Assembly: GCA_037954235.1 (NCBI GenBank) | Contig: JBBMOA010000001.1 | Span: forward strand, 2,779,001 to 2,843,000 | Length of the DNA: 64,000 nucleotides | Source of the DNA: Aulostomus chinensis | Lineage: Eukaryota > Chordata > Actinopteri > Syngnathiformes > Aulostomidae | Direction of reading: 5' to 3' | Shown: positions 10,801 through 25,500 of the stretch, in pieces | Layout: every line of letters begins with the position of its first letter | How positions within the stretch are numbered: position 1 is the stretch's first letter | Translations under genes and position numbers: made by a program | Notes under the pieces: model-generated | Databases searched by the model: none | The model's input: only the letters and a program-made list of their open reading frames with translations | Told to the model about the DNA's origin: nothing

Positions 10801-11805
10801 AGTTGCTACGAAACTCAAAATGATGCTACAGTGATGTAATGAGGGTTGCTATTTACCTAAGAAATGATGCTACAGTGATGTGGTGAGAGTTGTTACGAAT
10901 CTCAAAATGATGCTACAGTGATGTGGTGAGAGTTGCTACGAACCACAAAATGATGCTACAGTGATGTAATGAGGGTTGCTATTTACCTAAGAAATGATGC
11001 TACAGTGATGTGGTGAGAGTTGCTACGAACCTCAAAATGATGCTACAGTGATGAAATGAGGGTTGCTATTTACCTAAGAAATGATGCCACAGTGATGTGG
11101 TGAGAGTTGCTACGAACCTCAAAATGATGCTACAGTGATGTGGTGAGAGTTGCTACGAATCTCAAAATGATGCGACAGTGATGTCGTGAGAGTTGCTACG
11201 ATCCTCAAAATGATGCTAAAGTGATGTAATGAGAGTTGCGACAAACCTAAGAAGTGATGCTACAGTGATGTAGTGAGAGTTGATAGTAATTTCAAAATAA
11301 TGCTAAAGCGGTGTAATGAGAGTTGCTACTTCCCTAAGAAATGATGCGACAGTGATGTGGTGAGAGTTGCTCTAACCTCAAAATGATGGTACAGTGATGT
11401 AATGAGGGTTGCTATTTATCTAAGAAATGATGCCACAGTGATGTGGTGAGAGTTGCTACGAACCTCAAAATGATGCTACAGTGATGTGGTGAGAGTTGCT
11501 ACGAATCTCAAAATGATGCTACAGTGATGTAGTGAGAGTTGCTACTATCCTCAAAATGATGCAACAGTGATGTAGTGAGAGTTGCTACGATCTTCAAAAT
11601 GATGCTAAAGTGATGTTATGAGAGTTGCGACAAACCTAAGAAGTGATGCTACAGTGATATAGTGAGAGTTGCTACGAACCGCAAAATGATGCTCCAGTGA
11701 TATAATGAGGGTTGCTATTTACATAAGAAATGATGCTGCAGTGATGTGGTGAGAGTTGCTTCGAATTTCAAAATGATGCTACAGTGATATAATGAGAGTT
11801 GCTAC
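4820..11805 (+). repeat. Long block copy 1 (partner of 12,480-19,711)
   Basis: Block-specific variants recur with stepwise offsets. The offset is +7,659 for GTTGTTACG (4,832/12,491), GCTCAAG (5,027/12,686), CTCAGAAG (6,274/13,933) and CAGTGTTG (6,637/14,296). It is +7,703 at AGCGTTGC (6,910/14,613), +7,862 at GCAACTTCC (8,030/15,892) and CTACAATG (8,269/16,131), and +7,906 at GTTGTTACG (10,715/18,621) and ACATAAG (11,721/19,627). Steps reflect gains or losses of one or a few monomers. Within it, 8,330-11,800 is a mosaic of modules with TTTATCTCAG and CTCCGATCC variants. No gene. Confidence 0.83.
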
Positions 11806-12479
11806 AAACCTAAGAAATGATGCGACAGTGATGTGGTGAGAGTTGCTACGAACCTCAAAATAATGCTACAGTGATGTGGTGAGAGTTGCTACGAATCTCA
11901 AAATGATGCCACAGTGTTGTAGTGAGAGTTGCTACGAACCTCAAAATGATGCGACAGTGATGTGGTGAGAGTTGCTACGAATCTCAAAATGATGCGACAG
12001 TGATGTAGTGAGAGTTGCTACGAACCTAAGAAGTGATGCTGCAGTGATGTAATGAGAGTTGCTACTAATCTCAAAATCATGCTACAGTAATGTCGTGAGA
12101 GTTGCTACGAATCTCAAAATGATGCTAAAGTGATGTAATGAGAGTTGCTACAAACCGAAGAAGTGATGCTACAGTGATGTGGTGAGAGTTGATAGTAATT
12201 TCAAAATAATGCTAAAGCAGTGGAATGAGAGTTGCTACTTCCCTAAGAAATGATGCGACAGTGATGTCGTGAGCGTTGCTACGAACCTCAAAATGATGCT
12301 ACAGTGATGTAATGAGGGTTGCTATTTACCTAAGAAATGATGCTACAGTGATGTGGTGAGAGTTGCTACGAACCTCAAAATGATGCTACAGTGATGTAAT
12401 GAGAGTTGCTACGAATCTCAAAATGATGCTAAAGTAAGGTCGTGAGAGTTGCTACTATCCTCAAAATGATGCAACAGTG
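11806..12479 (+). repeat. Satellite between the two long blocks
   Basis: Ordinary A and B monomers of the left variant set are present, including the CAGTGTTG variant (about 11,916), GTCGTGAGCG (about 12,268) and TAAAGTAAGG (about 12,430). The order matches a stretch seen at about 740-1,370. Nothing else is visible. Confidence 0.75.
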
Positions 12480-15400
12480 ATGTGGTGAGAGTTGTTACGA
12501 ACCTCAAAATGATGCTACAGTGATGTAATGAGAGTTGCTACGAATCTCAAAATGATGCTACAGTGATGTAATGAGAGTTGCTACGAATCTCAAAATGATG
12601 CTAAAGTAAGGTCGTGAGAGTTGCTACTATTCTCAAAATGATGCAACAGTGATGTGGTGAGAGTTGCTACGATCTTCAAAATGATGCTCAAGTGATGTAA
12701 TGAGAGTTGCGACAAACCTAAGAAGTGATGCTACAGTGATGTAGTGAGAGTTGCTACGAACCGCAAAATGATGCTACAGTGATGTAATGAGGGTTGCTAT
12801 TTACCTAAGAAATGATGCTACAGTGATGTGGTGAGAGTTGCTACGAACCTCAAAATGATGCTACAGTGATGTAATGAGGGTTGCTATTTACCTAAGAAAT
12901 GATGCCACAGTGATGTGGTGAGATTTGCTCCGAACCTCAAAATTATGCTACAGTGATGTAATGAGAGTTGCTACGAATCTCAAAACGATGCTAAAGTAAT
13001 GTCGTGAGAGTTGCTACTATCCTCAAAATGATGCAAAAGTGATGTAATGAAAGTTGCTACAAACCTAAGAAGTGATGCTACAGTGATGTGGTGAGAGTTG
13101 CTACGAACCTCAAAATGATGCGACAGTGATGTGGTGAGAGTTGCTACGAACCTAAGAAGTGATGCTACAGTGATGTTATGAGAGTTGCTACTAATCTCAA
13201 AATCATGCTCCAGTAATGTCGTGAGAGTTGCTACGAATCTCAAAATGATGCTAAAGTGATGTAATGAGAGTTGCTACAAACCTAAGAAGTGATGCTACAG
13301 TGATGTGGTGAGAGTTGATAGTAATTTCAAAATAATGCAAAAGCGGTGTAATGAGAGTTGCTACTTCCCTAAGAAATGATGCTACAATGATGTAGTGAGA
13401 GTTGCTACGAACCTCAAAATGATGCAACAGTGATGTAATGAGGGTTGCTATTTACCTAAGAAATGATGCTACAGTGATGTGGTGAGAGTTGCTACGAATC
13501 TCAAAATGATGCGACAGTGATGTCGTGAGAGTTGCTCCGATCCTCAAAATGATGCTAAAGTGATGTAATGAGAGTTGCGACAAACCTAAGAAGTGATGCT
13601 ACAGTGATGTAGTGAGAGTTGATAGTAATTTCAAAATAATGCTAAAGCGGTGTAATGAGAGTTGCTACTTCCCTAAGAAATGATGCGACAGTGATGTGGT
13701 GAGAGTTGCTCTAACCTCAAAATGATGGTACAGTGATGTAATGAGGGTTGCTATTTATCTAAGAAATGATGCCACAGTGATGTGGTGAGAGTTGCTACGA
13801 ACCTCAAAATGATGCTACAGTGATGTGGTGAGAGTTGCTACGAATCTCAAAATGATGCTACAGTGATGTAATGAGGGTTGCTATTTACCTAAGAAATGAT
13901 GCTACAGTGATGTGGTGAGAGTTGCTACGAACCTCAGAAGTGATGCTACAGTGATGTAGTGAGAGTTGCTACGATCTTCAAAATGATGCTAAAGTGATGA
14001 AATGAGAGTTGCGACAAACCTAAGAAGTGATGCTACAGTGATATAGTGAGAGTTGCTACGAACCGCAAAATGATGCTCCAGTGATATAATGAGGGTTGCT
14101 ATTTACCTAAGAAATGATGCTGCAGTGATGTGGTGAGAGTTGCTACGAATTTCAAAATGATGCTACAGTGATATAATGAGAGTTGCTACAAACCTAAGAA
14201 ATGATGCGACAGTGATGTGGTGAGAGTTGCTACGAACCTCAAAATGATGCTACAGTGATGTGGTGAGAGTTGCTACGAATCTCAAAATGATGCCACAGTG
14301 TTGTAGTGAGAGTTGCTACGAACCTCAAAATGATGCGACCGTGATGTGGTGAGAGTTGCTACGAACCTAAGAAGTGATGCTACAGTGATGTAATGAGAGT
14401 TGCTACTAATCTCAAAATCATGCTACAGTAATGTCGTGAGAGTTGCTACGAATCTCAAAATGATGCTAAAATGATGTAATGAGAGTTGCTACAAACCGAA
14501 GAAGTGATGCTACAGTGATGTGGTGAGAGTTGATAGTAATTTCAAAATAATGCTAAAGCAGTGGAATGAGAGTTGCTACTTCCCTAAGAAATGATGCGAC
14601 AGTGATGTCGTGAGCGTTGCTACGAACCTCAAAATGATGCTACAGTGATGTAATGAGGGTTGCTATTTACCTAAGAAATGATGCAACAGTGATGTGGTGA
14701 GAGTTGCTACGAACCTCAAAATGATGCTACAGTGATGTAATGAGAGTTGCTACGAATCTCAAAATGATGCTAAAGTAAGGTCGTGAGAGTTGCTACTATC
14801 CTCAAAATGATGCAACAGTGATGTGGTGAGAGTTGCTACGATCTTCAAAATGATGCTCAAGTGATGTAATGAGAGTTGCGACAAACCTAAGAAGTGATGC
14901 TACAGTGATGTAGTGAGAGTTGCTACGAACCGCAAAATGATACTACAGTGATATAATGAGGGTTGCTATTTACCGAAGAAATGATGCGACAGTGATGTGG
15001 TGAGAGTTGCTACGAACCGCAAAATGATGCTACAGTGATATAATGAGGGTTGCTATTTACCTAAGAAATGATGCTACAGTGATGTGGTGAGAGTTGCTCC
15101 GAACCTCAAAATGATGCTACAGTGATGTAATGAGAGTTGCTACGAATCTCAAAATGATGCTAAAGTAATGTCGTGAGAGTTGCTACGAACCTCAAAATGA
15201 TGCTACAGTGATGTAATGAGAGTTGCTACGAATCTCAAAATGATGCTAAAGTAATGTCGTGAGAGTTGCTACGAACCTCAAAATGATGCAACAGTGATGT
15301 AGTGAGAGTTGCTACGATTCTCAAAATGATGCTAAAGTGATGTAATGAGAGTTGCTAAAAAACCTAAAAAGTGATGCTACAGTGATGTGGTGAGAGTTGA

Positions 15401-18400
15401 TAGTAATTTCAAAATAATGCGAAAGCGGTGTAATGAGAGTTGCTACTTCCCTAAGAAATGATGCGACAGTGATGTGGTGACAGTTGCTACGAACCTCAAA
15501 ATGATTCTACAGTGATGTAATGAGGGTTGCTATTTACCTAAGAAATGATGCCACAGTGATGTGGTGAGAGTTGCTACGAACCTCAAAATGATGCTACAGT
15601 GATGTAGTGAGAGTTGCTACGAACCTAAGAAGTGATGCTACAGTGATGTGGTGAGAGTTGATAGTAATTTCAAAATAATGCTACAGTTGCAACTTCCCTA
15701 AGAAATGATGCTACAGTGATGTAATGAGAGTTGCTACTAATCTCAAAATCATGGTACAGTAATGTCGTGAGAGTTGCTACGAACCTCGAAATGATTCTAA
15801 AGTGATGTAATGAGAGTTGCTACAAACCTAAGAAGTGATGCTACAGTGATGTGGTGAGAGTTGATAGTAATTTCAAAATAATGCTACAGTTGCAACTTCC
15901 CTAAGAAATGATGCTACAGTGATGTTATGAGAGTTGCTACTAATCTCAAAATCATGCTACAGTAATGTCGTGAGAGTTGCTACGAATCTCAAAATGATGC
16001 TAAAGTGATGTAATGAGAGTTGCTACAAACCTAAGAAGTGATGCTACAGTGATGTGGTGAGAGTTGATAGTAATTTCAAAATAATGCTAAAGCGGTGTAA
16101 TGAGAGTTGCTACTTCCCTAAGAAATGATGCTACAATGATGTAGTGAGAGTTGCTACGAACCTCAAAATGATGCAACAGTGATGTAATGAGGGTTGCTAT
16201 TTACCTAAGAAATGATGCTAAAGTGATGTGGTGAGAGTTGCTACGAATCTCAAAATGATGCGACAGTGATGTCGTGAGAGTTGCTCCGATCCTCAAAATG
16301 ATGCTAAAGTGATGTAATGAGAGTTGCGACAAACCTAAGAAGTGATGCTACAGTGATGTAGTGAGAGTTGATAGTAATTTCAAAATAATGCTAAAGCGGT
16401 GTAATGAGAGTTGCTACTTCCCTAAGAAATGATGCGACAGTGATGTGGTGAGAGTTGCTCTAACCTCAAAATAATGGTACAGTGATGTAATGAGGGTTGC
16501 TATTTATCTCAGAAATGATGCCACAGTGATGTGGTGAGAGTTGCTACGAACCTCAAAATGATGCTACAGTGATGTGGTGAGAGTTGCTACGAATCTCAAA
16601 ATGATGCTACAGTGATGTAATGAGGGTTGCTATTTACCTAAGAAATGATGCTACAGTGATGTGGTGAGAGTTGCTACGAACCTCAAAATGATGCTACAGT
16701 GATGTAATGAGGGTTGCTATTTACCTAAGAAATGATGCCACAGTGATGTGGTGAGAGTTGCTCCGAACCTCAAAATGATGCTACAGTGATGTTATGAGAG
16801 TTGCTACGAATCTCAAAACGATGCTAAAGTAATGTCGTGAGAGTTGCTACTATCCTCAAAATGATGCTAAAGTGATGTAATGAGAGTTGCTACAAACCTA
16901 AGAAGTGATGCTACAGTGATGTGGTGAGAGTTGCTACGAACCTCAAAATGATGCGACAGTAATGTCGTGAGAGTTGCTACGAATCTCAAAATGATGCTAA
17001 AGTGATGTAATGAGAGTTGCTAAAAACCTAAGAAGTGATGCTACAGTGATGTGGTGAGAGTTGATAGTAATTTCAAAATAATGCTAAAGCAGTGTAATGA
17101 GAGTTGCTACTAATCTCAAAATCATGGTACAGTAATGTCGTGAGAGTTGCTACTAACCTCGAAATGATTCTAAAGTGATGTAATGAGAGTTGCGACAAAC
17201 CTAAGAAGTGATGCTACAGTGATGTGGTGAGAGTTGATAGTAATTTCAAAATAATGCTAAAGCGGTGTCATGAGAGTTGCTACTTCCCTAAGAAATGATG
17301 CTACAGTGATGTGGTGAGAGTTGCTACGAACCTCAAAATGATGCTACAGTGATGTAATGAGGGTTGCTATTTATCTCAGAAATGATGCCACAGTGATGTG
17401 GTGAGAGTTGCTACGAACCTCAAAATGATGCTACAGTGATGTGGTGAGAGTTGCTACGAATCTCAAAATGATGCTACAGTGATGTAATGAGGGTTGCTAT
17501 TTACCTAAGAAATGATGCTACAGTGATGTCGTGAGAGTTGCTCCGATCCTCAAAATGATGCTAAAGTGATGTAATGAGAGTTGCGACAAACCTAAGAAGT
17601 GATGCTACAGTGATGTCGTGAGAGTTGATAGTAATTTCAAAATAATGCTAAAGCGGTGTAATGAGAGTTGCTACTTCCCTAAGAAATGATGCGACAGTGA
17701 TGTGGTGAGAGTTGCTCTAACCTCAAAATAATGGTACAGTGATGTAATGAGGGTTGCTATTTATCTCAGAAATGATGCCACAGTGATGTGGTGAGAGTTG
17801 CTACGAACCTCAAAATGATGCTACAGTGATGTGGTGAGAGTTGCTACGAATCTCAAAATGATGCTACAGTGATGTAATGAGGGTTGCTATTTACCTAAGA
17901 AATGATGCTACAGTGATGTGGTGAGAGTTGCTACGAACCTCAAAATGATGCTACAGTGATGTAATGAGGGTTGCTATTTACCTAAGAAATGATGCCACAG
18001 TGATGTGGTGAGAGTTGCTCCGAACCTCAAAATGATGCTACAGTGATGTTATGAGAGTTGCTACGAATCTCAAAACGATGCTAAAGTAATGTCGTGAGAG
18101 TTGCTACTATCCTCAAAATGATGCTAAAGTGATGTAATGAGAGTTGCTACAAACCTAAGAAGTGATGCTACAGTGATGTGGTGAGAGTTGCTACGAACCT
18201 CAAAATGATGCGACAGTAATGTCGTGAGAGTTGCTACGAATCTCAAAATGATGCTAAAGTGATGTAATGAGAGTTGCTAAAAACCTAAGAAGTGATGCTA
18301 CAGTGATGTGGTGAGAGTTGATAGTAATTTCAAAATAATGCTAAAGCAGTGTAATGAGAGTTGCTACAAACCTAAGAAGTGATGCTACAGTGATGTGGTG

Positions 18401-19711
18401 AGAGTTGATAGTAATTTCAAAATAATGCTAAAGCGGTGTCATGAGAGTTGCTACTTCCCTAAGAAATGATGCTACAGTGATGTGGTGAGAGTTGCTACGA
18501 ACCTCAAAATGATGCTACAGTGATGTAATGAGGGTTGCTATTTACCTAAGAAATTATGCTACAGTGATGTGGTGAGAGTTGCTACGAACCTCAAAATGAT
18601 GCTACAGTGATGTGGTGAGAGTTGTTACGAACCGCAAAATGATACTACAGTGATATAATGAGGGTTGCTATTTACCAAAGAAATGATGCTACAGTGATGT
18701 GGTGAGAGTTGCTACGAAACTCAAAATGATGCTACAGTGATGTAATGAGGGTTGCTATTTACCTAAGAAATGATGCTACAGTGATGTGGTGAGAGTTGTT
18801 ACGAATCTCAAAATGATGCTACAGTGATGTGGTGAGAGTTGCTACGAACCACAAAATGATGCTACAGTGATGTAATGAGGGTTGCTATTTACCTAAGAAA
18901 TGATGCTACAGTGATGTGGTGAGAGTTGCTACGAACCTCAAAATGATGCTACAGTGATGAAATGAGGGTTGCTATTTACCTAAGAAATGATGCCACAGTG
19001 ATGTGGTGAGAGTTGCTACGAACCTCAAAATGATGCTACAGTGATGTGGTGAGAGTTGCTACGAATCTCAAAATGATGCGACAGTGATGTCGTGAGAGTT
19101 GCTACGATCCTCAAAATGATGCTAAAGTGATGTAATGAGAGTTGCGACAAACCTAAGAAGTGATGCTACAGTGATGTAGTGAGAGTTGATAGTAATTTCA
19201 AAATAATGCTAAAGCGGTGTAATGAGAGTTGCTACTTCCCTAAGAAATGATGCGACAGTGATGTGGTGAGAGTTGCTCTAACCTCAAAATGATGGTACAG
19301 TGATGTAATGAGGGTTGCTATTTATCTAAGAAATGATGCCACAGTGATGTGGTGAGAGTTGCTACGAACCTCAAAATGATGCTCCAGTGATGTGGTGAGA
19401 GTTGCTACGAATCTCAAAATGATGCTACAGTGATGTAGTGAGAGTTGCTACTATCCTCAAAATGATGCAACAGTGATGTAGTGAGAGTTGCTACGATCTT
19501 CAAAATGATGCTAAAGTGATGTAATGAGAGTTGCGACAAACCTAAGAAGTGATGCTACAGTGATATAGTGAGAGTTGCTACGAACCGCAAAATGATGCTC
19601 CAGTGATATAATGAGGGTTGCTATTTACATAAGAAATGATGCTGCAGTGATGTGGTGAGAGTTGCTTCGAATTTCAAAATGATGCTACAGTGATACAATG
19701 AGAGTTGCTAC
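12480..19711 (+). repeat. Long block copy 2 (partner of 4,820-11,805)
   Basis: This is the second copy of the block starting at 4,820, slightly longer through added monomers. For example, two extra A monomers lie near 15,185-15,270 and an extra truncated-A3 unit near 15,660. One A monomer (GAATC, about 43 bp) present at about 6,703 is missing near 14,360. The left boundary is sharp at GTTGTTACG (12,491). The right boundary is where CAAACCTAAG of the first copy becomes CAAACCTCAAAATCATGG (about 19,712). From 18,541 on it overlaps the 4,030-bp tandem duplication. Confidence 0.82.
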
Positions 19712-22570
19712 AAACCTCAAAATCATGGTACAGTAATGTCGTGAGAGTTGCTACTAACCTCGAAATGATTCTAAAGTGATGTAATGAGAGTTGCTACAAA
19801 CCTAAGAAGTGATGCTACAGTGATGTGGTGAGAGTTGATAGTAATTTCAAAATAATGCTAAAGCGGTGTCATGAGAGTTGCTACTTCCCTAAGAAATGAT
19901 GCTACAGGGATGTGGTGAGAGTTGCTACGAACCTCAAAATGATGCTACAGTGATGTAATGAGGGTTGCTATTTACCTAAGAAATGATGCTACAGTGATGT
20001 GGTGAGAGTTGTTACGATCTTCAAAATGATGCTACAGTGATGTGGTGAGAGTTGCTACGAATCTCAAAATGATGCGACAGTGATGTAGTGAGAGTTGCTA
20101 CGAACCTAAGAAGTGATGCTACAGTGATGTAATGAGAGTTGCTACTAATCTCAAAATCATGCTACAGTAATGTCGTGAGAGTTGCTACGAATCTCAAAAT
20201 GATGCTAAAGTGATGTCATGAGAGTTGCTACAAACCGAAGAAGTGATGCTACAGTGACGTGGTGAGAGTTGATAGTAATTTCAAAATAATGCTAAAGCAG
20301 TGGAATGAGAGTTGCTACTTCCCTAAGAAATGATGCGACAGTGATGTCGTGAGCGTTGCTACGAACCTCAAAATGATGCTACAGTGATGTAATGAGGGTT
20401 GCTATTTACCTAAGAAATGATGCTACAGTGATGTGGTGAGAGTTGCTACGAACCTCAAAATGATGCTACAGTGATGTAATGAGAGTTGCTACGAATCTCA
20501 AAATGATGCTAAAGTAAGGTCGTGAGAGTTGCTACTATCCTCAAAATGATGCAACAGTGATGTGGTGAGAGTTGCTACGATCTTCAAAATGATGCTACAG
20601 TGATGTAGTGAGAGTTGCTACGAACCGCAAAATGATGCTACAGTGATGTGGTGAGAGTTGCTACGAACCTCAAAATGATGCAACAGTGATGTAATGAGGG
20701 TTGCTATTTACCTAAGAAATGATGCTACAGTGATGTGGTGAGAGTTGCTACGAATCTCAAAATGATGCGACAGTGATGTCGTGAGAGTTGCTACGATCCT
20801 CAAAATGTTGCTAAAGTGATGTAATGAGAGTTGCGAAAAACCTAAGAAGTGATGCTACAGTGATGTAGTGAGAGTTGATAGTAATTTCAAAATAATGCTA
20901 AAGCGGTGTAATGAGAGTTGCTACTTCCCTAAGAAATGATGCGACAGTGATGTGGTGAGAGTTGCTCTAACCTCAAAATAATGGTACAGTGATGTAATGA
21001 GGGTTGCTATTTATCTCAGAAATGATGCCACAGTGATGTGGTGAGAGTTGCTACGAACCTCAAAATGATGCTACAGTGATGTGGTGAGAGTTGCTACGAA
21101 TCTCAAAATGATGCTACAGTGATGTAATGAGGGTTGCTATTTACCTAAGAAATGATGCTACAGTGATGTGGTGAGAGTTGCTACGAACCTCAAAATGATG
21201 CTACAGTGATGTAATGAGGGTTGCTATTTACCTAAGAAATGATGCCACAGTGATGTAGTGAGAGTTGCTACGAACCTCAAAATGATGCTACAGTGATGTA
21301 ATGAGGGTTGCTATTTACCTAAGAAATGATGCCACAGTGATGTAGTGAGAGTTGCTACGAACCTCAAAATGATGCGACAGTGATGTGATGAGAGTTGCTA
21401 CGAATCTCAAAATGATGCGACAGTGATGTAGTGAGAGTTGCTACGAACCTAAGAAGTGATGCTACAGTGATGTAATGAGAGTTGCTACTAATCTCAAAAT
21501 CATGCTACAGTAATGTCGTGAGAGTTGCTACGAATTTCAAAATGATGCTAAAGTGATGTAATGAGAGTTGCTACAAACCTAAGAAGTGATGCTACAGTGA
21601 TGTGGTGAGAGTTGCTACGAACCTCAAAATGATGCGACAGTAATGTCGTGAGAGTTGCTACGAATTTCAAAATGATGCTAAAGTGATGTAATGAGAGTTG
21701 CTAAAAACCTAAGAAGTGATGCTACAGTGATGTGGTGAGAGTTGATAGTAATTTCAAAATAATGCTAAAGCAGTGTAATGAGAGTTGCTACTAATCTCAA
21801 AATCATGGTACAGTAATGTCGTGAGAGTTGCTACTAACCTTGAAATGATTCTAAAGTGATGTAATGAGAGTTGCTACAAACCTAAGAAGTGATGCTACAG
21901 TGATGTGGTGAGAGTTGATAGTAATTTCAAAATAATGCTAAAGCGGTGTCATGAGAGTTGCTACTTCCCTAAGAAATGATGCTACAGTGATGTGGTGAGA
22001 GTTGCTACGAACCTCAAAATGATGCTACAGTGATGTAATGAGGGTTGCTATTTACCTAAGAAATGATGCTACAGTGATGTGGTGAGAGTTGTTACGAATC
22101 TCAAAATGATGCTACAGTGATGTGGTGAGAGTTGCTACGAACCACAAAATGATGCTACAGTGATGTAATGAGGGTTGCTATTTACCTAAGAAATGATGCT
22201 ACAGTGATGTGGTGAGAGTTGCTACGAACCTCAAAATGATGCTACAGTGATGTAATGAGGGTTGCTATTTACCTAAGAAATGATGCCACAGTGATGTGGT
22301 GAGAGTTGCTACGAATCTCAAAATGATGCGACAGTGATGTCGTGAGAGTTGCTACGATCCTCAAAATGATGCTAAAGTGATGTAATGAGAGTTGCGACAA
22401 ACCTAAGAAGTGATGCTACAGTGATGTAGTGAGAGTTGATAGTAATTTCAAAATAATGCTAAAGCGGTGTAATGAGAGTTGCTACTTCCCTAAGAAATGA
22501 TGCGACAGTGATGTGGTGAGAGTTGCTCTAACCTCAAAATGATGGTACAGTGATTTAATGAGGGTTGCTA
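18541..22570 (+). repeat. 4,030-bp tandem duplication, copy 1
   Basis: Rare variants recur exactly 4,030 bp later: GATGCTACAGTGATACAATG (19,681/23,711), GCTACAGGGA (19,901/23,931), ACAGTGACGT (20,251/24,281), CAAAATGTTG (20,801/24,831), CTACTAACCTTG (21,831/25,861) and TGATTTAATG (22,551/26,581). I compared 18,541 to about 19,440 line by line and saw no difference. The joint lies within AGGGTTGCTATTTACC at about 22,561-22,584. Copy 1 flows into TAAGAAATTATG again, marking the start of copy 2. Confidence 0.93.
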
Positions 22571-25500
22571 TTTACCTAAGAAATTATGCTACAGTGATGT
22601 GGTGAGAGTTGCTACGAACCTCAAAATGATGCTACAGTGATGTGGTGAGAGTTGTTACGAACCGCAAAATGATACTACAGTGATATAATGAGGGTTGCTA
22701 TTTACCAAAGAAATGATGCTACAGTGATGTGGTGAGAGTTGCTACGAAACTCAAAATGATGCTACAGTGATGTAATGAGGGTTGCTATTTACCTAAGAAA
22801 TGATGCTACAGTGATGTGGTGAGAGTTGTTACGAATCTCAAAATGATGCTACAGTGATGTGGTGAGAGTTGCTACGAACCACAAAATGATGCTACAGTGA
22901 TGTAATGAGGGTTGCTATTTACCTAAGAAATGATGCTACAGTGATGTGGTGAGAGTTGCTACGAACCTCAAAATGATGCTACAGTGATGAAATGAGGGTT
23001 GCTATTTACCTAAGAAATGATGCCACAGTGATGTGGTGAGAGTTGCTACGAACCTCAAAATGATGCTACAGTGATGTGGTGAGAGTTGCTACGAATCTCA
23101 AAATGATGCGACAGTGATGTCGTGAGAGTTGCTACGATCCTCAAAATGATGCTAAAGTGATGTAATGAGAGTTGCGACAAACCTAAGAAGTGATGCTACA
23201 GTGATGTAGTGAGAGTTGATAGTAATTTCAAAATAATGCTAAAGCGGTGTAATGAGAGTTGCTACTTCCCTAAGAAATGATGCGACAGTGATGTGGTGAG
23301 AGTTGCTCTAACCTCAAAATGATGGTACAGTGATGTAATGAGGGTTGCTATTTATCTAAGAAATGATGCCACAGTGATGTGGTGAGAGTTGCTACGAACC
23401 TCAAAATGATGCTCCAGTGATGTGGTGAGAGTTGCTACGAATCTCAAAATGATGCTACAGTGATGTAGTGAGAGTTGCTACTATCCTCAAAATGATGCAA
23501 CAGTGATGTAGTGAGAGTTGCTACGATCTTCAAAATGATGCTAAAGTGATGTAATGAGAGTTGCGACAAACCTAAGAAGTGATGCTACAGTGATATAGTG
23601 AGAGTTGCTACGAACCGCAAAATGATGCTCCAGTGATATAATGAGGGTTGCTATTTACATAAGAAATGATGCTGCAGTGATGTGGTGAGAGTTGCTTCGA
23701 ATTTCAAAATGATGCTACAGTGATACAATGAGAGTTGCTACAAACCTCAAAATCATGGTACAGTAATGTCGTGAGAGTTGCTACTAACCTCGAAATGATT
23801 CTAAAGTGATGTAATGAGAGTTGCTACAAACCTAAGAAGTGATGCTACAGTGATGTGGTGAGAGTTGATAGTAATTTCAAAATAATGCTAAAGCGGTGTC
23901 ATGAGAGTTGCTACTTCCCTAAGAAATGATGCTACAGGGATGTGGTGAGAGTTGCTACGAACCTCAAAATGATGCTACAGTGATGTAATGAGGGTTGCTA
24001 TTTACCTAAGAAATGATGCTACAGTGATGTGGTGAGAGTTGTTACGATCTTCAAAATGATGCTACAGTGATGTGGTGAGAGTTGCTACGAATCTCAAAAT
24101 GATGCGACAGTGATGTAGTGAGAGTTGCTACGAACCTAAGAAGTGATGCTACAGTGATGTAATGAGAGTTGCTACTAATCTCAAAATCATGCTACAGTAA
24201 TGTCGTGAGAGTTGCTACGAATCTCAAAATGATGCTAAAGTGATGTCATGAGAGTTGCTACAAACCGAAGAAGTGATGCTACAGTGACGTGGTGAGAGTT
24301 GATAGTAATTTCAAAATAATGCTAAAGCAGTGGAATGAGAGTTGCTACTTCCCTAAGAAATGATGCGACAGTGATGTCGTGAGCGTTGCTACGAACCTCA
24401 AAATGATGCTACAGTGATGTAATGAGGGTTGCTATTTACCTAAGAAATGATGCTACAGTGATGTGGTGAGAGTTGCTACGAACCTCAAAATGATGCTACA
24501 GTGATGTAATGAGAGTTGCTACGAATCTCAAAATGATGCTAAAGTAAGGTCGTGAGAGTTGCTACTATCCTCAAAATGATGCAACAGTGATGTGGTGAGA
24601 GTTGCTACGATCTTCAAAATGATGCTACAGTGATGTAGTGAGAGTTGCTACGAACCGCAAAATGATGCTACAGTGATGTGGTGAGAGTTGCTACGAACCT
24701 CAAAATGATGCAACAGTGATGTAATGAGGGTTGCTATTTACCTAAGAAATGATGCTACAGTGATGTGGTGAGAGTTGCTACGAATCTCAAAATGATGCGA
24801 CAGTGATGTCGTGAGAGTTGCTACGATCCTCAAAATGTTGCTAAAGTGATGTAATGAGAGTTGCGAAAAACCTAAGAAGTGATGCTACAGTGATGTAGTG
24901 AGAGTTGATAGTAATTTCAAAATAATGCTAAAGCGGTGTAATGAGAGTTGCTACTTCCCTAAGAAATGATGCGACAGTGATGTGGTGAGAGTTGCTCTAA
25001 CCTCAAAATAATGGTACAGTGATGTAATGAGGGTTGCTATTTATCTCAGAAATGATGCCACAGTGATGTGGTGAGAGTTGCTACGAACCTCAAAATGATG
25101 CTACAGTGATGTGGTGAGAGTTGCTACGAATCTCAAAATGATGCTACAGTGATGTAATGAGGGTTGCTATTTACCTAAGAAATGATGCTACAGTGATGTG
25201 GTGAGAGTTGCTACGAACCTCAAAATGATGCTACAGTGATGTAATGAGGGTTGCTATTTACCTAAGAAATGATGCCACAGTGATGTAGTGAGAGTTGCTA
25301 CGAACCTCAAAATGATGCTACAGTGATGTAATGAGGGTTGCTATTTACCTAAGAAATGATGCCACAGTGATGTAGTGAGAGTTGCTACGAACCTCAAAAT
25401 GATGCGACAGTGATGTGATGAGAGTTGCTACGAATCTCAAAATGATGCGACAGTGATGTAGTGAGAGTTGCTACGAACCTAAGAAGTGATGCTACAGTGA

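Noticed and set aside
12980..13243. An 87-codon open frame on the minus strand with a 29-residue repeat
   Set aside because: It starts at TTG rather than ATG, and its period is just the 87-bp A+B dimer. It is open because of a rare CTCCAG at about 13,208: the partner copy at about 5,549 has CTAAAG and the usual sequence is CTACAG, and both read TAG in this frame on the minus strand. I judge it a chance frame in satellite DNA.
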